A stretch of 64,000 bases of DNA from Lentzea albida. GTDB lineage: Bacteria; Actinomycetota; Actinomycetes; Mycobacteriales; Pseudonocardiaceae. Under the pieces are notes generated by a model, which saw only the letters and a program-made list of their open reading frames with translations, ran no database searches and had not been told where the DNA came from. Below are positions 54,056-62,662 of the stretch, in pieces (the stretch's first letter is position 1; each line of letters begins with the position of its first letter). Position numbers and translations under genes: made by a program. The stretch is from the NCBI RefSeq assembly GCF_900111005.1, contig NZ_FOFV01000004.1:62001-126000 (forward strand), in the 5' to 3' direction.

Positions 54056-54846
54056 GCCGCACGCTCCAGGTGGGCCACGACCAGCTCTTCGAGCGTCACG
54101 TACCGGGCGGTCCACGGCTCGTCGACGCGGACGCCGCCGGAACGCACGAGGTACGACGACTGCGACCGGCCGTGCTTCGCCAGCACCACGGGCCCCTCCA
54201 CGGGTGATTTCGAGGCGTGCGGGCCTGTGTAGAGGACGTGCTGCTCCAGCAGCTCGTCCGTGTCGCCGTCGACGAGCAGCCGCCCGTTCGACAGCAGCAG
54301 CAACCGGTCCGCGACTCCGCCGATCTCCGCAACGACGTGCGTGGAGAACACCAGCGTCATGCCGTTGTCGTTCACCTCGGTCAGCAGCTCGCGCATGACC
54401 TTGTGACGTGCCAACGGGTCCAGCTCGGCGAGAGGTTCGTCGAGCAGCAGCACGTCCGGCCGCGATCCCAGGGCCAGCGCCAGCGTCACGTGCGTGCGCT
54501 GGCCGCCGGACAGGTCCTCGACCTGGAGCCTGCGCGGGACCTTGAACCGGGTGAGCCACTCGTCGGCGCGGCGCTCGTCCCAGACCTCGTTCATGCGGCG
54601 GCCGAACTGCAGCACGTCCGCGACCTTGAACGACCTGTACATCGGCTTGTGCTGCGGCACGTACGCCACGCGGCCCGCGATCGACGCGTGCCCCGACGAC
54701 GGCGGCAGGTGTCCGGCCAGCACGTTGAGCAGCGTCGACTTGCCGGAGCCGTTGGCCCCGACCATCGCCGTGACGCTGCCGGGCGGCAGTTCGAAGGACA
54801 CGTTCCGCACCGCCCACTTCGACACATCGGCCGCAACGACGCTCAT
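54052..54846 (-). CDS. ABC transporter ATP-binding protein
   Basis: The 264-residue protein has Walker [11 protein letters not shown], signature [19 protein letters not shown], Walker [14 protein letters not shown] and an H-loop [10 protein letters not shown]. It should power the adjacent permease, probably as an exporter of a peptide, drug or lipid. The ATG overlaps the GntR stop (ATGA) and its stop overlaps the permease GTG, so the three genes are coupled. Confidence 0.93.
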   Translation of the reverse strand: MSVVAADVSKWAVRNVSFELPPGSVTAMVGANGSGKSTLLNVLAGHLPPSSGHASIAGRVAYVPQHKPMYRSFKVADVLQFGRRMNEVWDERRADEWLTRFKVPRRLQVEDLSGGQRTHVTLALALGSRPDVLLLDEPLAELDPLARHKVMRELLTEVNDNGMTLVFSTHVVAEIGGVADRLLLLSNGRLLVDGDTDELLEQHVLYTGPHASKSPVEGPVVLAKHGRSQSSYLVRSGGVRVDEPWTARYVTLEELVVAHLERAA

Positions 54847-55223
54847 TGCGCTCCCCCACTCAGCACTTCGCGCACCAGCGCGTAGATGTCCTCGTCCTCC
54901 AACCCGGCGGAGCGTGCCTCCGCGACCCACTTGGCGAGGCCCTCGCGCAACGGGTCCAGGTCCTCGGGGGCGGCGGACCCCAAGGAGGCCTTGACGAAGG
55001 TGCCGGAGCCCTGGCGGGCTTCGACGAGGCCGGCGAGCTCCAGCTCGCGGTAGGCCTTCAGCACGGTGTTCGCGTTCACGCCGCTCGTGGCGACGACGTC
55101 GCGCACCGTCGGCAGCCGATCGCCCGGCTGCAACCAGCCGAGCCTCAGGGCCTCCCTGACCTGCTGTCCTATCTGCAGGTACGGGGGATAGCCGCTGCCG
55201 CGGTCAACGTGGAACTCGACCAC
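54843..55223 (-). CDS. GntR-family repressor, YtrA subfamily
   Basis: The 126-residue protein has the GntR winged helix ([58 protein letters not shown]) and only a short C-terminal dimerisation tail, the hallmark of the YtrA subfamily. YtrA regulators repress their own ABC operon and respond to cell-wall stress in other bacteria. The GTG start is preceded by GGGGAG. Confidence 0.92.
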   Translation of the reverse strand: MVEFHVDRGSGYPPYLQIGQQVREALRLGWLQPGDRLPTVRDVVATSGVNANTVLKAYRELELAGLVEARQGSGTFVKASLGSAAPEDLDPLREGLAKWVAEARSAGLEDEDIYALVREVLSGGAQ

Positions 55224-55236
55224 GCACGCTCCCCAG

Positions 55237-55260
55237 ATTGTTCTAGTGAACTAGGACAAT
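55237..55260. promoter_or_regulatory. 24-bp inverted repeat, probable GntR/YtrA operator
   Basis: ATTGT-T-CTAGT-GA-ACTAG-G-ACAAT is an inverted repeat with one mismatched pair, ending 14 bp upstream of the GntR start codon. A second inverted repeat, AACACT-N6-AGTGTT, lies just beyond it at 55263-55280. The first fits a YtrA-type operator over the promoter. Confidence 0.7.
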
Positions 55261-55262
55261 AG

Positions 55263-55280
55263 AACACTTCCGGGAGTGTT
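55263..55280. promoter_or_regulatory. 18-bp inverted repeat upstream of the GntR operator
   Basis: AACACT (55263-55268) and AGTGTT (55275-55280) are perfect inverted copies around TCCGGG. It could be a second regulator site for the GntR-ABC operon or mark the end of the convergent upstream region. No matching site is seen elsewhere in the window. Confidence 0.4.
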
Positions 55281-55334
55281 GTGAAGCGACCCCGGTGGGG
55301 ACACGGGGAGACCGCCGGGCGCGGGACAGGGGGT

Positions 55335-56102
55335 TCAGCGCCCTAGCGAGGTGAGGAGTGCACGCGCCTCCGCGTGCGTGTCCGGAAGCTGCTCGACCCA
55401 GACCTTGGCGGGGCCGACCGGCCGGACGTGGGGGTCGTCGGCGAGCCGGTCGGCCGCCAGGACCCTGAGGTTCGAGACTCTTCGCGCCAGCAGCTCGTCC
55501 CGGCGCACCAGCACCGCGGCCACGCACGGTCCGAGCGACGCCAGCGTCTCGCCGCCGTCGAACACGGCGCGCAACGCGTCGGAGGCCAGCGTCATCGCCA
55601 CGACGCGGGACCAGCCCGAGGCGCGGTGCACGTCGATCCGCAGCATCACCAGCGCGTAGTCGAGGGACGCGACCGGGGTCTCCCGGTACACCTCGCCCAG
55701 TCGTGTGCGCAGGTAGGCGGCGGTCGCCAGGCCCGTCAGCGGGTCCTCGGCCGCGCACTCGCCCGCCTGCTTCGTCACGACGTCCGCCCAGCCCAGGGCC
55801 GTCATGCGCAGCATCCGGGACGGGAGCGCGTCGACGTCCGGAGAGACGACGTGCGACGACTCGGTCAGCACGGCGTGCAGCGCGGCGAGGTCCAGCAGCG
55901 TCTCGCTCAGGCCCGCCCCGGCCTCGGCGCGGGCGCGGCCCAGCCGGACCAGCGCGTCGCCGGGGTCGGCGTCCTCGAGCATCGCCGCGCACACCTCGTC
56001 GACCTCGGCGAGGGGCCAGTCTGCGGGGAACGCCCAGCCTGCGGCCATGGTGGCGGTCCGCCACCTCGACTTCAGGAGGCGTTCCGCTTGTGCGACACCC
56101 AC
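55335..56102 (-). CDS. Degenerate GGDEF-like protein divergent from the sigma fusion
   Basis: The 255-residue protein has a helical N-terminal half and a C-terminal half opening AEDPLTGLATAAYLRTRLGE. That resembles the entry of diguanylate cyclase GGDEF domains (DPLTGLPNR), but the GGDEF catalytic loop is absent. It is therefore probably a non-enzymatic relic or a binding domain. The GTG at 56102 follows GGAGGGAG and is preferred to longer readings. Confidence 0.65.
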   Translation of the reverse strand: MGVAQAERLLKSRWRTATMAAGWAFPADWPLAEVDEVCAAMLEDADPGDALVRLGRARAEAGAGLSETLLDLAALHAVLTESSHVVSPDVDALPSRMLRMTALGWADVVTKQAGECAAEDPLTGLATAAYLRTRLGEVYRETPVASLDYALVMLRIDVHRASGWSRVVAMTLASDALRAVFDGGETLASLGPCVAAVLVRRDELLARRVSNLRVLAADRLADDPHVRPVGPAKVWVEQLPDTHAEARALLTSLGR

Positions 56103-56244
56103 CCGGTCTCCCTCCAGTTCGCCCGATTCCAGGTGGGAGACGCACCCGTCGCCGATTCGTGACGCAACCCGCGCGGGGGATTGAGATGACTGCTCAACGC
56201 GCCGTAAGTCACACTGAGTGCCGCGGAGGAGGGAAACGAAGATC

Positions 56245-58485
56245 GTGGCTATCGTTCCTGCAGACGTCCAGGGACCCAGCGACGCGGAACTCATCGAGTC
56301 CGTACGTGGTGGGACCATCGACGCCTACGGCAAGTTGTACGAACGCCACGTCTCGGCGGCCTACAACCTCGCGCGCCAGCTGGCCCGCTCCCAGGCCGAG
56401 GCCGACGACCTCGTGTCCGAGGCGTTCGCCAAGGTGCTCGACACGCTGCGCGCGGGCCGCGGCCCCGACTCGGCGTTCCGCGCCTACCTGCTGACGGCGC
56501 TGCGCCACACCGCGTACGACAAGACCCGCCGCGACAAGAAGGTCGACCTCACCGAGGACATGACCGACGTCGCGCCCCCCGTCGCCTTCAGCGACACGGC
56601 CGTGGCCGGGCTCGAGAAGTCCATGGCCGCCCGCGCGTTCGCCGCACTGCCCGAGCGCTGGCAGATGGTGCTCTGGCACACCGAGATCGAGGGCCAGTCG
56701 CCCGCCGAGGTCGCCCCGCTGCTCGGGCTGACGGCCAACGGCGTGTCCGCGCTCGCCTACCGCGCCCGCGAGGGCCTCAAGCAGCAGTACCTGCAGATGC
56801 ACCTGGCCGACACGGAGGCGGAGCGCTGCAAGGCGACCGTCGACCGGCTCGGCGCCTGGACCCGCGCGGGCCTGTCGAAGCGCGAGGCGACCCAGGTCGA
56901 GACGCACCTCGACGAGTGCGGCCGATGCCGGGCGCTGGCCGCCGAGCTCGCGGACGTCAACGGCTCGCTGCGGATCTTCGTCGCGCCCCTGGTGCTGGGC
57001 ATCGGCGCCGCGACGTACCTGGTGACGGCCGGCACGACCACGGCCGTCGTCGGTGCCGGAGCCGCCGCGGGTGGTGCGGGCGCCGTCGGTGCCGCGATCC
57101 CCCGCCAGCTCGTCACGGTCGGTGGTTCCGCCGCCGCCGTGGCCGCGGCCGTCGTGGTCGCACTGGCCGCGGCCGGTGGCGAGCAGCAGGCGCCGGTGGT
57201 GGAAGCCGTCCAGGCGCCGCCCGCCCAGACCCAGGTCCAGCCGCCGCGCCCGGTGCCGCCCGCGCCCGTTCCGCCCGCGCCGACGCCGGAACCGCCGGCG
57301 GCCACGACGGAACCGCCGCCCTCACCGGTGCCCGCGCCTCCGCCCGCCCCCGAACCGCCCGCGCCCGAGCCCCCTGCTCCGGAACCGCCCGCCCCCACGC
57401 CTCCGTCGCTCACGCCGACCACCCCGAGCGGGTACACGCTGACGCCCGGCGAGGAGCCCAAGGACTTCCCGATCACGATCCTGAACAGCGGCGGCACGGC
57501 CGCACCGCCCGCGAGCATGGTGCTGAACCTGCCGCCCGGCGTGGTGTCGACCGGCGGCCCCGCCTCGTTCGCGGGCGCACGCCTGCTGCAACCGGACGGC
57601 GGTTCGGCCGAGCAGACCGTGAACTGCCCCGCCGGCACCGGCACGATCACGTGCGTGACGCCGCAGGGCATCGCGCCCGGTGGGCAGGCGACGTTCCACT
57701 TCCTGCTGCGCGCGACCGACACCGCCGTGCCCGGCACGATCACCGGCGTCATCAGCGCGGGCGCGGCCATCTCGGTCAACGTCAGCGTCGCGGTCAACGT
57801 GCCGCCCGTGTACGACGACCTCGAACTGCTCGTGCAGACGTGGCAGGACGAGATCTTCTGGGACCCGCGCGCCGACGTCGAGGTGCGCAACACCGGCCCG
57901 CGCGCCGGCACGCTGAAGCTCGACATCTCGACGTCGGAGAACCTCGTCCTCTACACGCCGTACCGCGAGTGCTCCCCGGCCGGCAGGACGCTGCACTGCG
58001 TCACCGACCTGGAGAAGGCGGGCCGGTACCGGATGTCGGTCTGGGCGTTCGGGCACCGCGGCGGGACCATCACCGTCACGGCCGCGCTGGGCAACGCGAC
58101 GAAGTCCGTGACCGTGCCGGTCAAGGCCTGGCCGGTGCCGCCGGTCGAGGAACCGCCGAACCCGCCGACGACCACGACGGTGCCGCCGACCACGACCACG
58201 CAGCCCACGAAACCGACCGAGCCGACGAAACCGACCACGCCGACCGCGACGGTGCCGACCGAGCCGACGAAACCGACGCTGCCCACGGAGCCCACGGTGA
58301 CCGTTCCGTCGAACACGGTGCCGACCGTCCCGTCCGTGCCGACGCTGCCGGTCCCGTCCGAGACGCTGCCGCCGTCGACGACACCGCCCACTCGCTCGGA
58401 GCCGTGCGCACCGCCGCACGGCCTGATCCCGGGGCTGATCGGCGGCATCGTCGGCTGGCAGCCCTGCGAACCGCCGCGGAGTTGA
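56245..58485 (+). CDS. ECF sigma factor fused to zinc-finger, membrane segments and exported beta-sandwich domains
   Basis: The 746-residue protein starts with an ECF sigma-70: region 2 at about 20-95 (YGKLYERHVSAAYNLARQLA) and region 4 at about 125-180 (ALPERWQMVLWHTEIEGQSP). It continues with a zinc-finger anti-sigma-like module (Cys195, His221, Cys225, Cys228), hydrophobic segments at about 244-263 and 289-310, and a Pro-rich linker. Two DUF11/CARDB-like beta domains (about 405-520 and 525-632) and a Thr/Pro-rich end close it. This reads as a one-protein transmembrane sigma switch. GGAGGAGGG lies 11 nt before the GTG. Confidence 0.85.
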   Translation: MAIVPADVQGPSDAELIESVRGGTIDAYGKLYERHVSAAYNLARQLARSQAEADDLVSEAFAKVLDTLRAGRGPDSAFRAYLLTALRHTAYDKTRRDKKVDLTEDMTDVAPPVAFSDTAVAGLEKSMAARAFAALPERWQMVLWHTEIEGQSPAEVAPLLGLTANGVSALAYRAREGLKQQYLQMHLADTEAERCKATVDRLGAWTRAGLSKREATQVETHLDECGRCRALAAELADVNGSLRIFVAPLVLGIGAATYLVTAGTTTAVVGAGAAAGGAGAVGAAIPRQLVTVGGSAAAVAAAVVVALAAAGGEQQAPVVEAVQAPPAQTQVQPPRPVPPAPVPPAPTPEPPAATTEPPPSPVPAPPPAPEPPAPEPPAPEPPAPTPPSLTPTTPSGYTLTPGEEPKDFPITILNSGGTAAPPASMVLNLPPGVVSTGGPASFAGARLLQPDGGSAEQTVNCPAGTGTITCVTPQGIAPGGQATFHFLLRATDTAVPGTITGVISAGAAISVNVSVAVNVPPVYDDLELLVQTWQDEIFWDPRADVEVRNTGPRAGTLKLDISTSENLVLYTPYRECSPAGRTLHCVTDLEKAGRYRMSVWAFGHRGGTITVTAALGNATKSVTVPVKAWPVPPVEEPPNPPTTTTVPPTTTTQPTKPTEPTKPTTPTATVPTEPTKPTLPTEPTVTVPSNTVPTVPSVPTLPVPSETLPPSTTPPTRSEPCAPPHGLIPGLIGGIVGWQPCEPPRS

Positions 58486-58594
58486 TCATTAGTTGATCTT
58501 TGACCGTCACTGAACGTGCAGGTCATGTGCCTTTGCGTGGCGGAATGTAACACCCGGAGACGGGCACCGTTACCTAGATCCGTAAGCTGACGCG

Positions 58595-59197
58595 GTGCTG
58601 CCAGTCGTTCGCCGCGCCATGAGCCGGCTGCCGGAACCACTCCAGTTCTTGCTGCACAAGCACCGCGAGTTGATCCGGTTCGCCCTGGTAGGCGGCACGA
58701 CGTTCCTCATCGACAACGGTGTCTGGTACGCGCTGAAGCTCACCGTGCTGACCGACAAGGTCGTCACGGCGAAGGTCATCGGCGTGCTGGTGGCGATCAT
58801 CGCCTCGTACGTGCTGTCCCGCGAGTGGTCGTTCCACACCCGCGGCGGCCGCGAGCGCCACCACGAAGCCGCGCTGTTCTTCTTGGTCAGCGGTCTGGGC
58901 GTGGCCATCAACATCCTGCCGCTGTGGTTGTCGCGGCACCTGTTCGGCCTGCAGGCCCCGTTCGTCTCGGTGCTCACCGAGGAGGTCGCGGACTTCGTCT
59001 CGGGCTCGATCATCGGCATGCTGCTCGCCACCGGCTTCAAGTTCTGGGCGATGCGCCGCTGGGTCTTCCCGGACGCCGACGCGCGGCCGGACCGCCGCGT
59101 TCACCCGATCTCCGTAGACTCGCCACGTGTCCCTAGGCGAAACAGTGATCTCGCGGTTTCCGGAGCCGATCCGGTCGATCGCGCTGAAGCATCGTGA
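58595..59197 (+). CDS. GtrA-family membrane protein, first of a tandem pair
   Basis: The 200-residue protein has four helices and the GtrA pattern: IRFALVGGTTFLIDNGVWYA, SYVLSREWSFHTRGGRERHH and MLLATGFKFWAMRRWVFPD. GtrA proteins are thought to flip polyprenyl-linked sugars or assist envelope glycosylation. Beyond WVFPDADARP the reading overlaps the next gene by 71 bp, so the last 25 residues have no family counterpart. The GTG at 58595 follows a 109-bp gap containing an imperfect GTAAC/GTTAC inverted repeat. Confidence 0.85.
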   Translation: MLPVVRRAMSRLPEPLQFLLHKHRELIRFALVGGTTFLIDNGVWYALKLTVLTDKVVTAKVIGVLVAIIASYVLSREWSFHTRGGRERHHEAALFFLVSGLGVAINILPLWLSRHLFGLQAPFVSVLTEEVADFVSGSIIGMLLATGFKFWAMRRWVFPDADARPDRRVHPISVDSPRVPRRNSDLAVSGADPVDRAEAS

Positions 59198-59663
59198 ACT
59201 AGTCAAGTTCGCCCTGGTCGGGGGCACCTGCTTCGTGATCGACACGGTCCTGTTCTTCGGGATCAAGACCGTGGTCCTGCCGAACAACCCGGTGACGGCG
59301 AAGATCATCGCGACCCTGGTCGCCACGATCGTGTCGTACATCCTGAACCGGGAGTGGTCGTTCCGCACCCGCGGCGGCCGCGAGCGCCACCACGAGGCGC
59401 TGCTGTTCTTCCTGGTCAACGGCATCGGCATCGTGCTCAACTCGGCGCCGCTGTGGGTCTCGCGCTACGCGTTCCACCTGCAGGAGCCCCACGTGTCGCG
59501 GCTCACCGAGGAGATCTCGGACTTCCTGAGCGCGCAGATCGTCGGCACGCTCGTCGCGATGGCCTTCCGCTGGTACGGCTACAAGAACTGGGTGTTCCCC
59601 GAGGAGAACGTCCGGGGTGCCAAGCGGTCGATCGAGGACGAGAAGGAACTCGGCCACTCGTAG
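59127..59663 (+). CDS. GtrA-family membrane protein, second of a tandem pair
   Basis: The 178-residue protein matches its upstream neighbour along the whole length (VKFALVGGTCFVIDTVLFFG, YILNREWSFRTRGGRERHHE, FRWYGYKNWVFPEENV). The DNA over the GGRERHHE motif is nearly identical in the two genes, which indicates tandem duplication. It corresponds in place to Rv3277. The GTG lies inside the preceding reading. Confidence 0.88.
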   Translation: MSLGETVISRFPEPIRSIALKHRELVKFALVGGTCFVIDTVLFFGIKTVVLPNNPVTAKIIATLVATIVSYILNREWSFRTRGGRERHHEALLFFLVNGIGIVLNSAPLWVSRYAFHLQEPHVSRLTEEISDFLSAQIVGTLVAMAFRWYGYKNWVFPEENVRGAKRSIEDEKELGHS

Positions 59664-59666
59664 GCC

Positions 59667-60941
59667 TCAACGCGGGGTGCTCGGCGCCTTCCAGGGGATG
59701 CCCACCACGTCCTGCGCCTTCGGCACCGGCAGGAACACGGCGAACGTCGCCGGCCGGGCCGTCGAGAGCTCCAGCCTGCCGCCGTCCGCGTCGACCAGGG
59801 CCCGCGCGAGCGCCAGCCCCACGCCGGTCGAACCGCCGCCGGACACGCCGCGCTCGAAGATGTGCGCCGCGAGCTCGTCCGGCACACCCGCCCCACCGTC
59901 GCTGACCTCGACGACGACCGTGCCGTCCTCCCCGCGGGCGGAGACGACGACGGAGCCCTCGCCGTGCCGCAGCGCGTTGTCCAGCAGCACCCCGATGGCT
60001 TCACGCAGACGCGCGGGTGTGGCGCGGGCCAGCAGGCCGTCCGGGACGCGGACGCGCAACGCCCTGCCCTGGCTCTTGACCTGTTCGCGCCACTCGTCGG
60101 CGATCGCGGTCAGCGCGGGTCGCAACTCGAGCGGCTCGGCGCCGACGGCCCTGGCCGCGCGGGCGGCGGCCAGCAGCTCGTCGAGGACGGCGGCGAGGCG
60201 TTCTGCCTGGTCCAGCGCGGCACGGGCCTCGGCGGCCGTGTCGGGTTCCGGGTGTTCGGCGAGGGCTTCGAGGCGCAGTTGCAGGGCCGTGAGGCGGCTG
60301 CGGAGCTGGTGGGAGACGTCACCGACCAGTTCGCGTTCGCGCTGCACGAGCCGGGCCAGCGCCGTCGCGGAGGTGTCGAGGGCCTCGGAGACCGCGTCCA
60401 GCTCGGCGATGTTGTAGCGCTGCTCGTCGGCGCGGAAGTCGCCGGCGCCCAGCCGGGACGCGCGGGCGGCCACGTGGCCCAGCGGTTTGGCAAGCGTTTG
60501 CGCCGTCACCAGGGCGACGATCGTGCCGGTGCCGACGGAGACCGCGAGCAGGAGCAGCACCAGGCCCGCGACCTGGTACTGCTGGGTGTGCATGGGGCCG
60601 GAGGGGATCTCCAGCCGGACGCTGCCCTCCTGGGCGATCGGCAGTTCGACGGTCAGCGGGTCGGTGCCCGGTGAGGGACCGGTGACCCTGATGGCGCCTC
60701 CGGACACGACCGTCAGGCGGCCGTCGGTCGGGATGGCGACGCGCACCTCTTCGAGGTCGAGCGGCTGTTGCTTGGCGATCTGGTCGTCGATCCGCGTCGC
60801 GATGCGCTGGGCGCTCTCGTTCAGGTCGCCGCGAGCCGTGTCCTCGACGAGCGTGAGCGCCGAGTACCCGAGCGGCAGACCGAGCACGAACCCGGTGACG
60901 GCGACGGCGAGCAGGATCGCCCGCAGGATCCGGCGGCGCAC
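59667..60941 (-). CDS. Two-component sensor histidine kinase
   Basis: The 424-residue membrane kinase has two helices (about 5-27 and 140-165) bounding an extracytoplasmic sensor region, a HAMP linker, a HisKA box ELVGDVSHQLRSRLTALQLR with the phospho-acceptor His, and an ATPase domain (LDNALRHGEGSVVVSA, DGGAGVPDELAAHIF, GVGLALARALVDADGG). The GTG start overlaps the regulator's stop (TAGTG), so they form a pair. The signal is unknown. Confidence 0.93.
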   Translation of the reverse strand: MRRRILRAILLAVAVTGFVLGLPLGYSALTLVEDTARGDLNESAQRIATRIDDQIAKQQPLDLEEVRVAIPTDGRLTVVSGGAIRVTGPSPGTDPLTVELPIAQEGSVRLEIPSGPMHTQQYQVAGLVLLLLAVSVGTGTIVALVTAQTLAKPLGHVAARASRLGAGDFRADEQRYNIAELDAVSEALDTSATALARLVQRERELVGDVSHQLRSRLTALQLRLEALAEHPEPDTAAEARAALDQAERLAAVLDELLAAARAARAVGAEPLELRPALTAIADEWREQVKSQGRALRVRVPDGLLARATPARLREAIGVLLDNALRHGEGSVVVSARGEDGTVVVEVSDGGAGVPDELAAHIFERGVSGGGSTGVGLALARALVDADGGRLELSTARPATFAVFLPVPKAQDVVGIPWKAPSTPR

Positions 60942-61615
60942 TAGTCGGCGTTGAAGCGGAAACCGCGGCCGCGCACGGTCGCGATGCGCTTCTCGGCGGA
61001 GTTCGGGGTGCCGTCGCTGAGCTTGCGGCGCAGCCACGACATGTGCATGTCGAGCGTCTTGCTGCCCTTCAGGTCCGGGTCGTTCCAGACCTCGGACAGG
61101 ATCTCGTCGCGGCTCACGACCTGCCCCGCGCGCTGGATCAGCACCTTGAGCAGCTCGAACTCCTTGTTCGCGAGCTGGATCTCGCCGCCGTCGACCGTGA
61201 CGCGCCGGGCGGCCAGGTCGACGCGCACACCGTTGACCTCGAGCGTTCCCGGTGCGCGGCGACGCAGCAGGGCACGGATGCGGGCCATGAGTTCGGCCAG
61301 CCGGAACGGTTTCGCGACGTAGTCGTCCGCGCCCGCGTCGAGCCCGACGACGAAGTCGACCTCGTCGGCACGCGCGGTGAGCATCAGCACGGGCACGCCC
61401 CTGCCGCTCTGCCGCAGCCGCCGGCACACCTCCAGCCCGTCCATGCCCGGCAGGCCGAGGTCCAGCACCAGGAGGTCGATACCACCGGTGATGGCGGCCT
61501 CGTACGCACTCGGCCCGTCCCCGACGACCTGCACCGAATAGCCCTCCCGCGTCAGCGCGCGGGAGAGGGGTTCAGCGATGGCCGGATCGTCCTCGGCCAG
61601 CAACACCACGCTCAC
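60941..61615 (-). CDS. OmpR/PhoB-family response regulator
   Basis: The 224-residue protein has a receiver domain (VVLLAEDDPAIAEPLSRALT, phospho-acceptor Asp in LLVLDLGLPGMDGLEVCRRL, LDAGADDYVAKPF) and an OmpR-type winged-helix output (IQLANKEFELLKVLIQRAGQ, LDMHMSWLRRKLSD, IATVRGRGFRFN). It is the partner of the downstream kinase. The GTG at 61615 gives a normal receiver start. Confidence 0.94.
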   Translation of the reverse strand: MSVVLLAEDDPAIAEPLSRALTREGYSVQVVGDGPSAYEAAITGGIDLLVLDLGLPGMDGLEVCRRLRQSGRGVPVLMLTARADEVDFVVGLDAGADDYVAKPFRLAELMARIRALLRRRAPGTLEVNGVRVDLAARRVTVDGGEIQLANKEFELLKVLIQRAGQVVSRDEILSEVWNDPDLKGSKTLDMHMSWLRRKLSDGTPNSAEKRIATVRGRGFRFNAD

Positions 61616-61647
61616 GGGTCCCAGCGTATTCGTGGAACGATCGCCGC

Positions 61648-62427
61648 GTGTCACGCCACGATGCTGATCTCGAACTCGCCCTCCGCCTCGCCGACGCCGC
61701 CGACGCGATCACCGCGACCCGCTTCCGCGCCCACGACCTCGCCGTGGAACGCAAGCCGGACCGCACGCCCGTCACCGATGCCGACGTCGCGGTGGAGGAC
61801 GCGATCCGTTCGGTGCTGTCCTCCGAACGCCCCGACGACGTGATCATGGGCGAGGAACGCGGCGGCACGCTGGACGCCTCACGCGTCTGGGTGCTCGACC
61901 CGATCGACGGCACGAAGAACTTCCTGCGCGGTGTGCCGATCTGGGCGACGCTGATCGCACTGGTCGTGGATGGCGTTCCGGTCGTGGGCGTCGTCTCGTC
62001 TCCGGCGCTCGGCCGGCGTTGGTGGGCCGCTGCCGGTGGTGGCGCGTTCGCGTCCGACGCCTCCGGGGAGCGCGCCATCTCCGTGTCGGGCGTGCGTTCT
62101 CTCGAAGACGCCTACGTGTCCACGACGGACATCAAGTCGTGGGTGACGTACCACTCTCGCGAGGCCTATCTGCGTCTTGTGGACGCGACCTGGGAGAGCC
62201 GCGCGTTCGGCGACTTCTACCAGCACTGCCTGGTGGCGGAGGGCGCGATCGACCTGGCCCCCGAGTGCGTGGCGAACCCGTGGGACATCGCCCCGTTCCA
62301 GGTCCTGGTGACCGAGGCAGGTGGCCGTTTCACCTCGCTCGACGGCGAGGAGCGCTACGACGCCGGCAGTGTGCTGACGTCGAACGGCCACCTGCACGAG
62401 GAAGCCCTCAAGCTGTTGGCACGGTGA
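61648..62427 (+). CDS. hisN: Histidinol-phosphatase (inositol-monophosphatase family)
   Basis: The 259-residue protein is an IMPase-fold phosphatase: RKPDRTPVTDADVAVEDAIR, metal site VWVLDPIDGTKNFLRGVPIW and ECVANPWDIAPFQVLVTEAG. In actinobacteria this branch is HisN, which removes phosphate from histidinol-phosphate in histidine synthesis. Myo-inositol monophosphatase activity is the alternative. The GTG is divergent from the response regulator. The 3' end overlaps the convergent immunity gene by 20 bp. Confidence 0.88.
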   Translation: MSRHDADLELALRLADAADAITATRFRAHDLAVERKPDRTPVTDADVAVEDAIRSVLSSERPDDVIMGEERGGTLDASRVWVLDPIDGTKNFLRGVPIWATLIALVVDGVPVVGVVSSPALGRRWWAAAGGGAFASDASGERAISVSGVRSLEDAYVSTTDIKSWVTYHSREAYLRLVDATWESRAFGDFYQHCLVAEGAIDLAPECVANPWDIAPFQVLVTEAGGRFTSLDGEERYDAGSVLTSNGHLHEEALKLLAR

Positions 62428-62662
62428 GGGTTCCGCGCGCGACCTGGGCCCAGGCGAGGCGTCCGAAGAGGTAGTGGCAGGCCACGCCCTCGTCGTCGAA
62501 CCGGGCCCAGTCGTAGCGGTTGCCCTGCTCCTGCCAGAACACCTCGTAGCCGGTCTCGTCGGCGAGGAGGCACCAGCGGCCCTCCGTCTCCTCGCCGAGG
62601 CTGACGACGTCGTCCGGCACGCCGATCCTGGTCAGCCACTCGGGCAGCTGTTCGACGTTCAT
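62408..62662 (-). CDS. Probable immunity protein for the TNT-type toxin
   Basis: The 84-residue soluble protein is acidic and aromatic-rich (LPEWLTRIGVPDDVVSLGEE, YEVFWQEQGNRYDWARFDDE) and I do not recognise the family. Its ATG overlaps the toxin stop (ATGA) and it follows directly downstream, the standard arrangement for cognate immunity genes. The role is inferred from size and position. It ends inside hisN. Confidence 0.65.
   Translation of the reverse strand: MNVEQLPEWLTRIGVPDDVVSLGEETEGRWCLLADETGYEVFWQEQGNRYDWARFDDEGVACHYLFGRLAWAQVARGTLTVPTA

Noticed and set aside
58530..58575. GTAAC...GTTAC inverted repeat upstream of the first GtrA gene considered as an operator
   Set aside because: The pairing is imperfect and no regulator gene adjoins it, so I did not call it as a feature.
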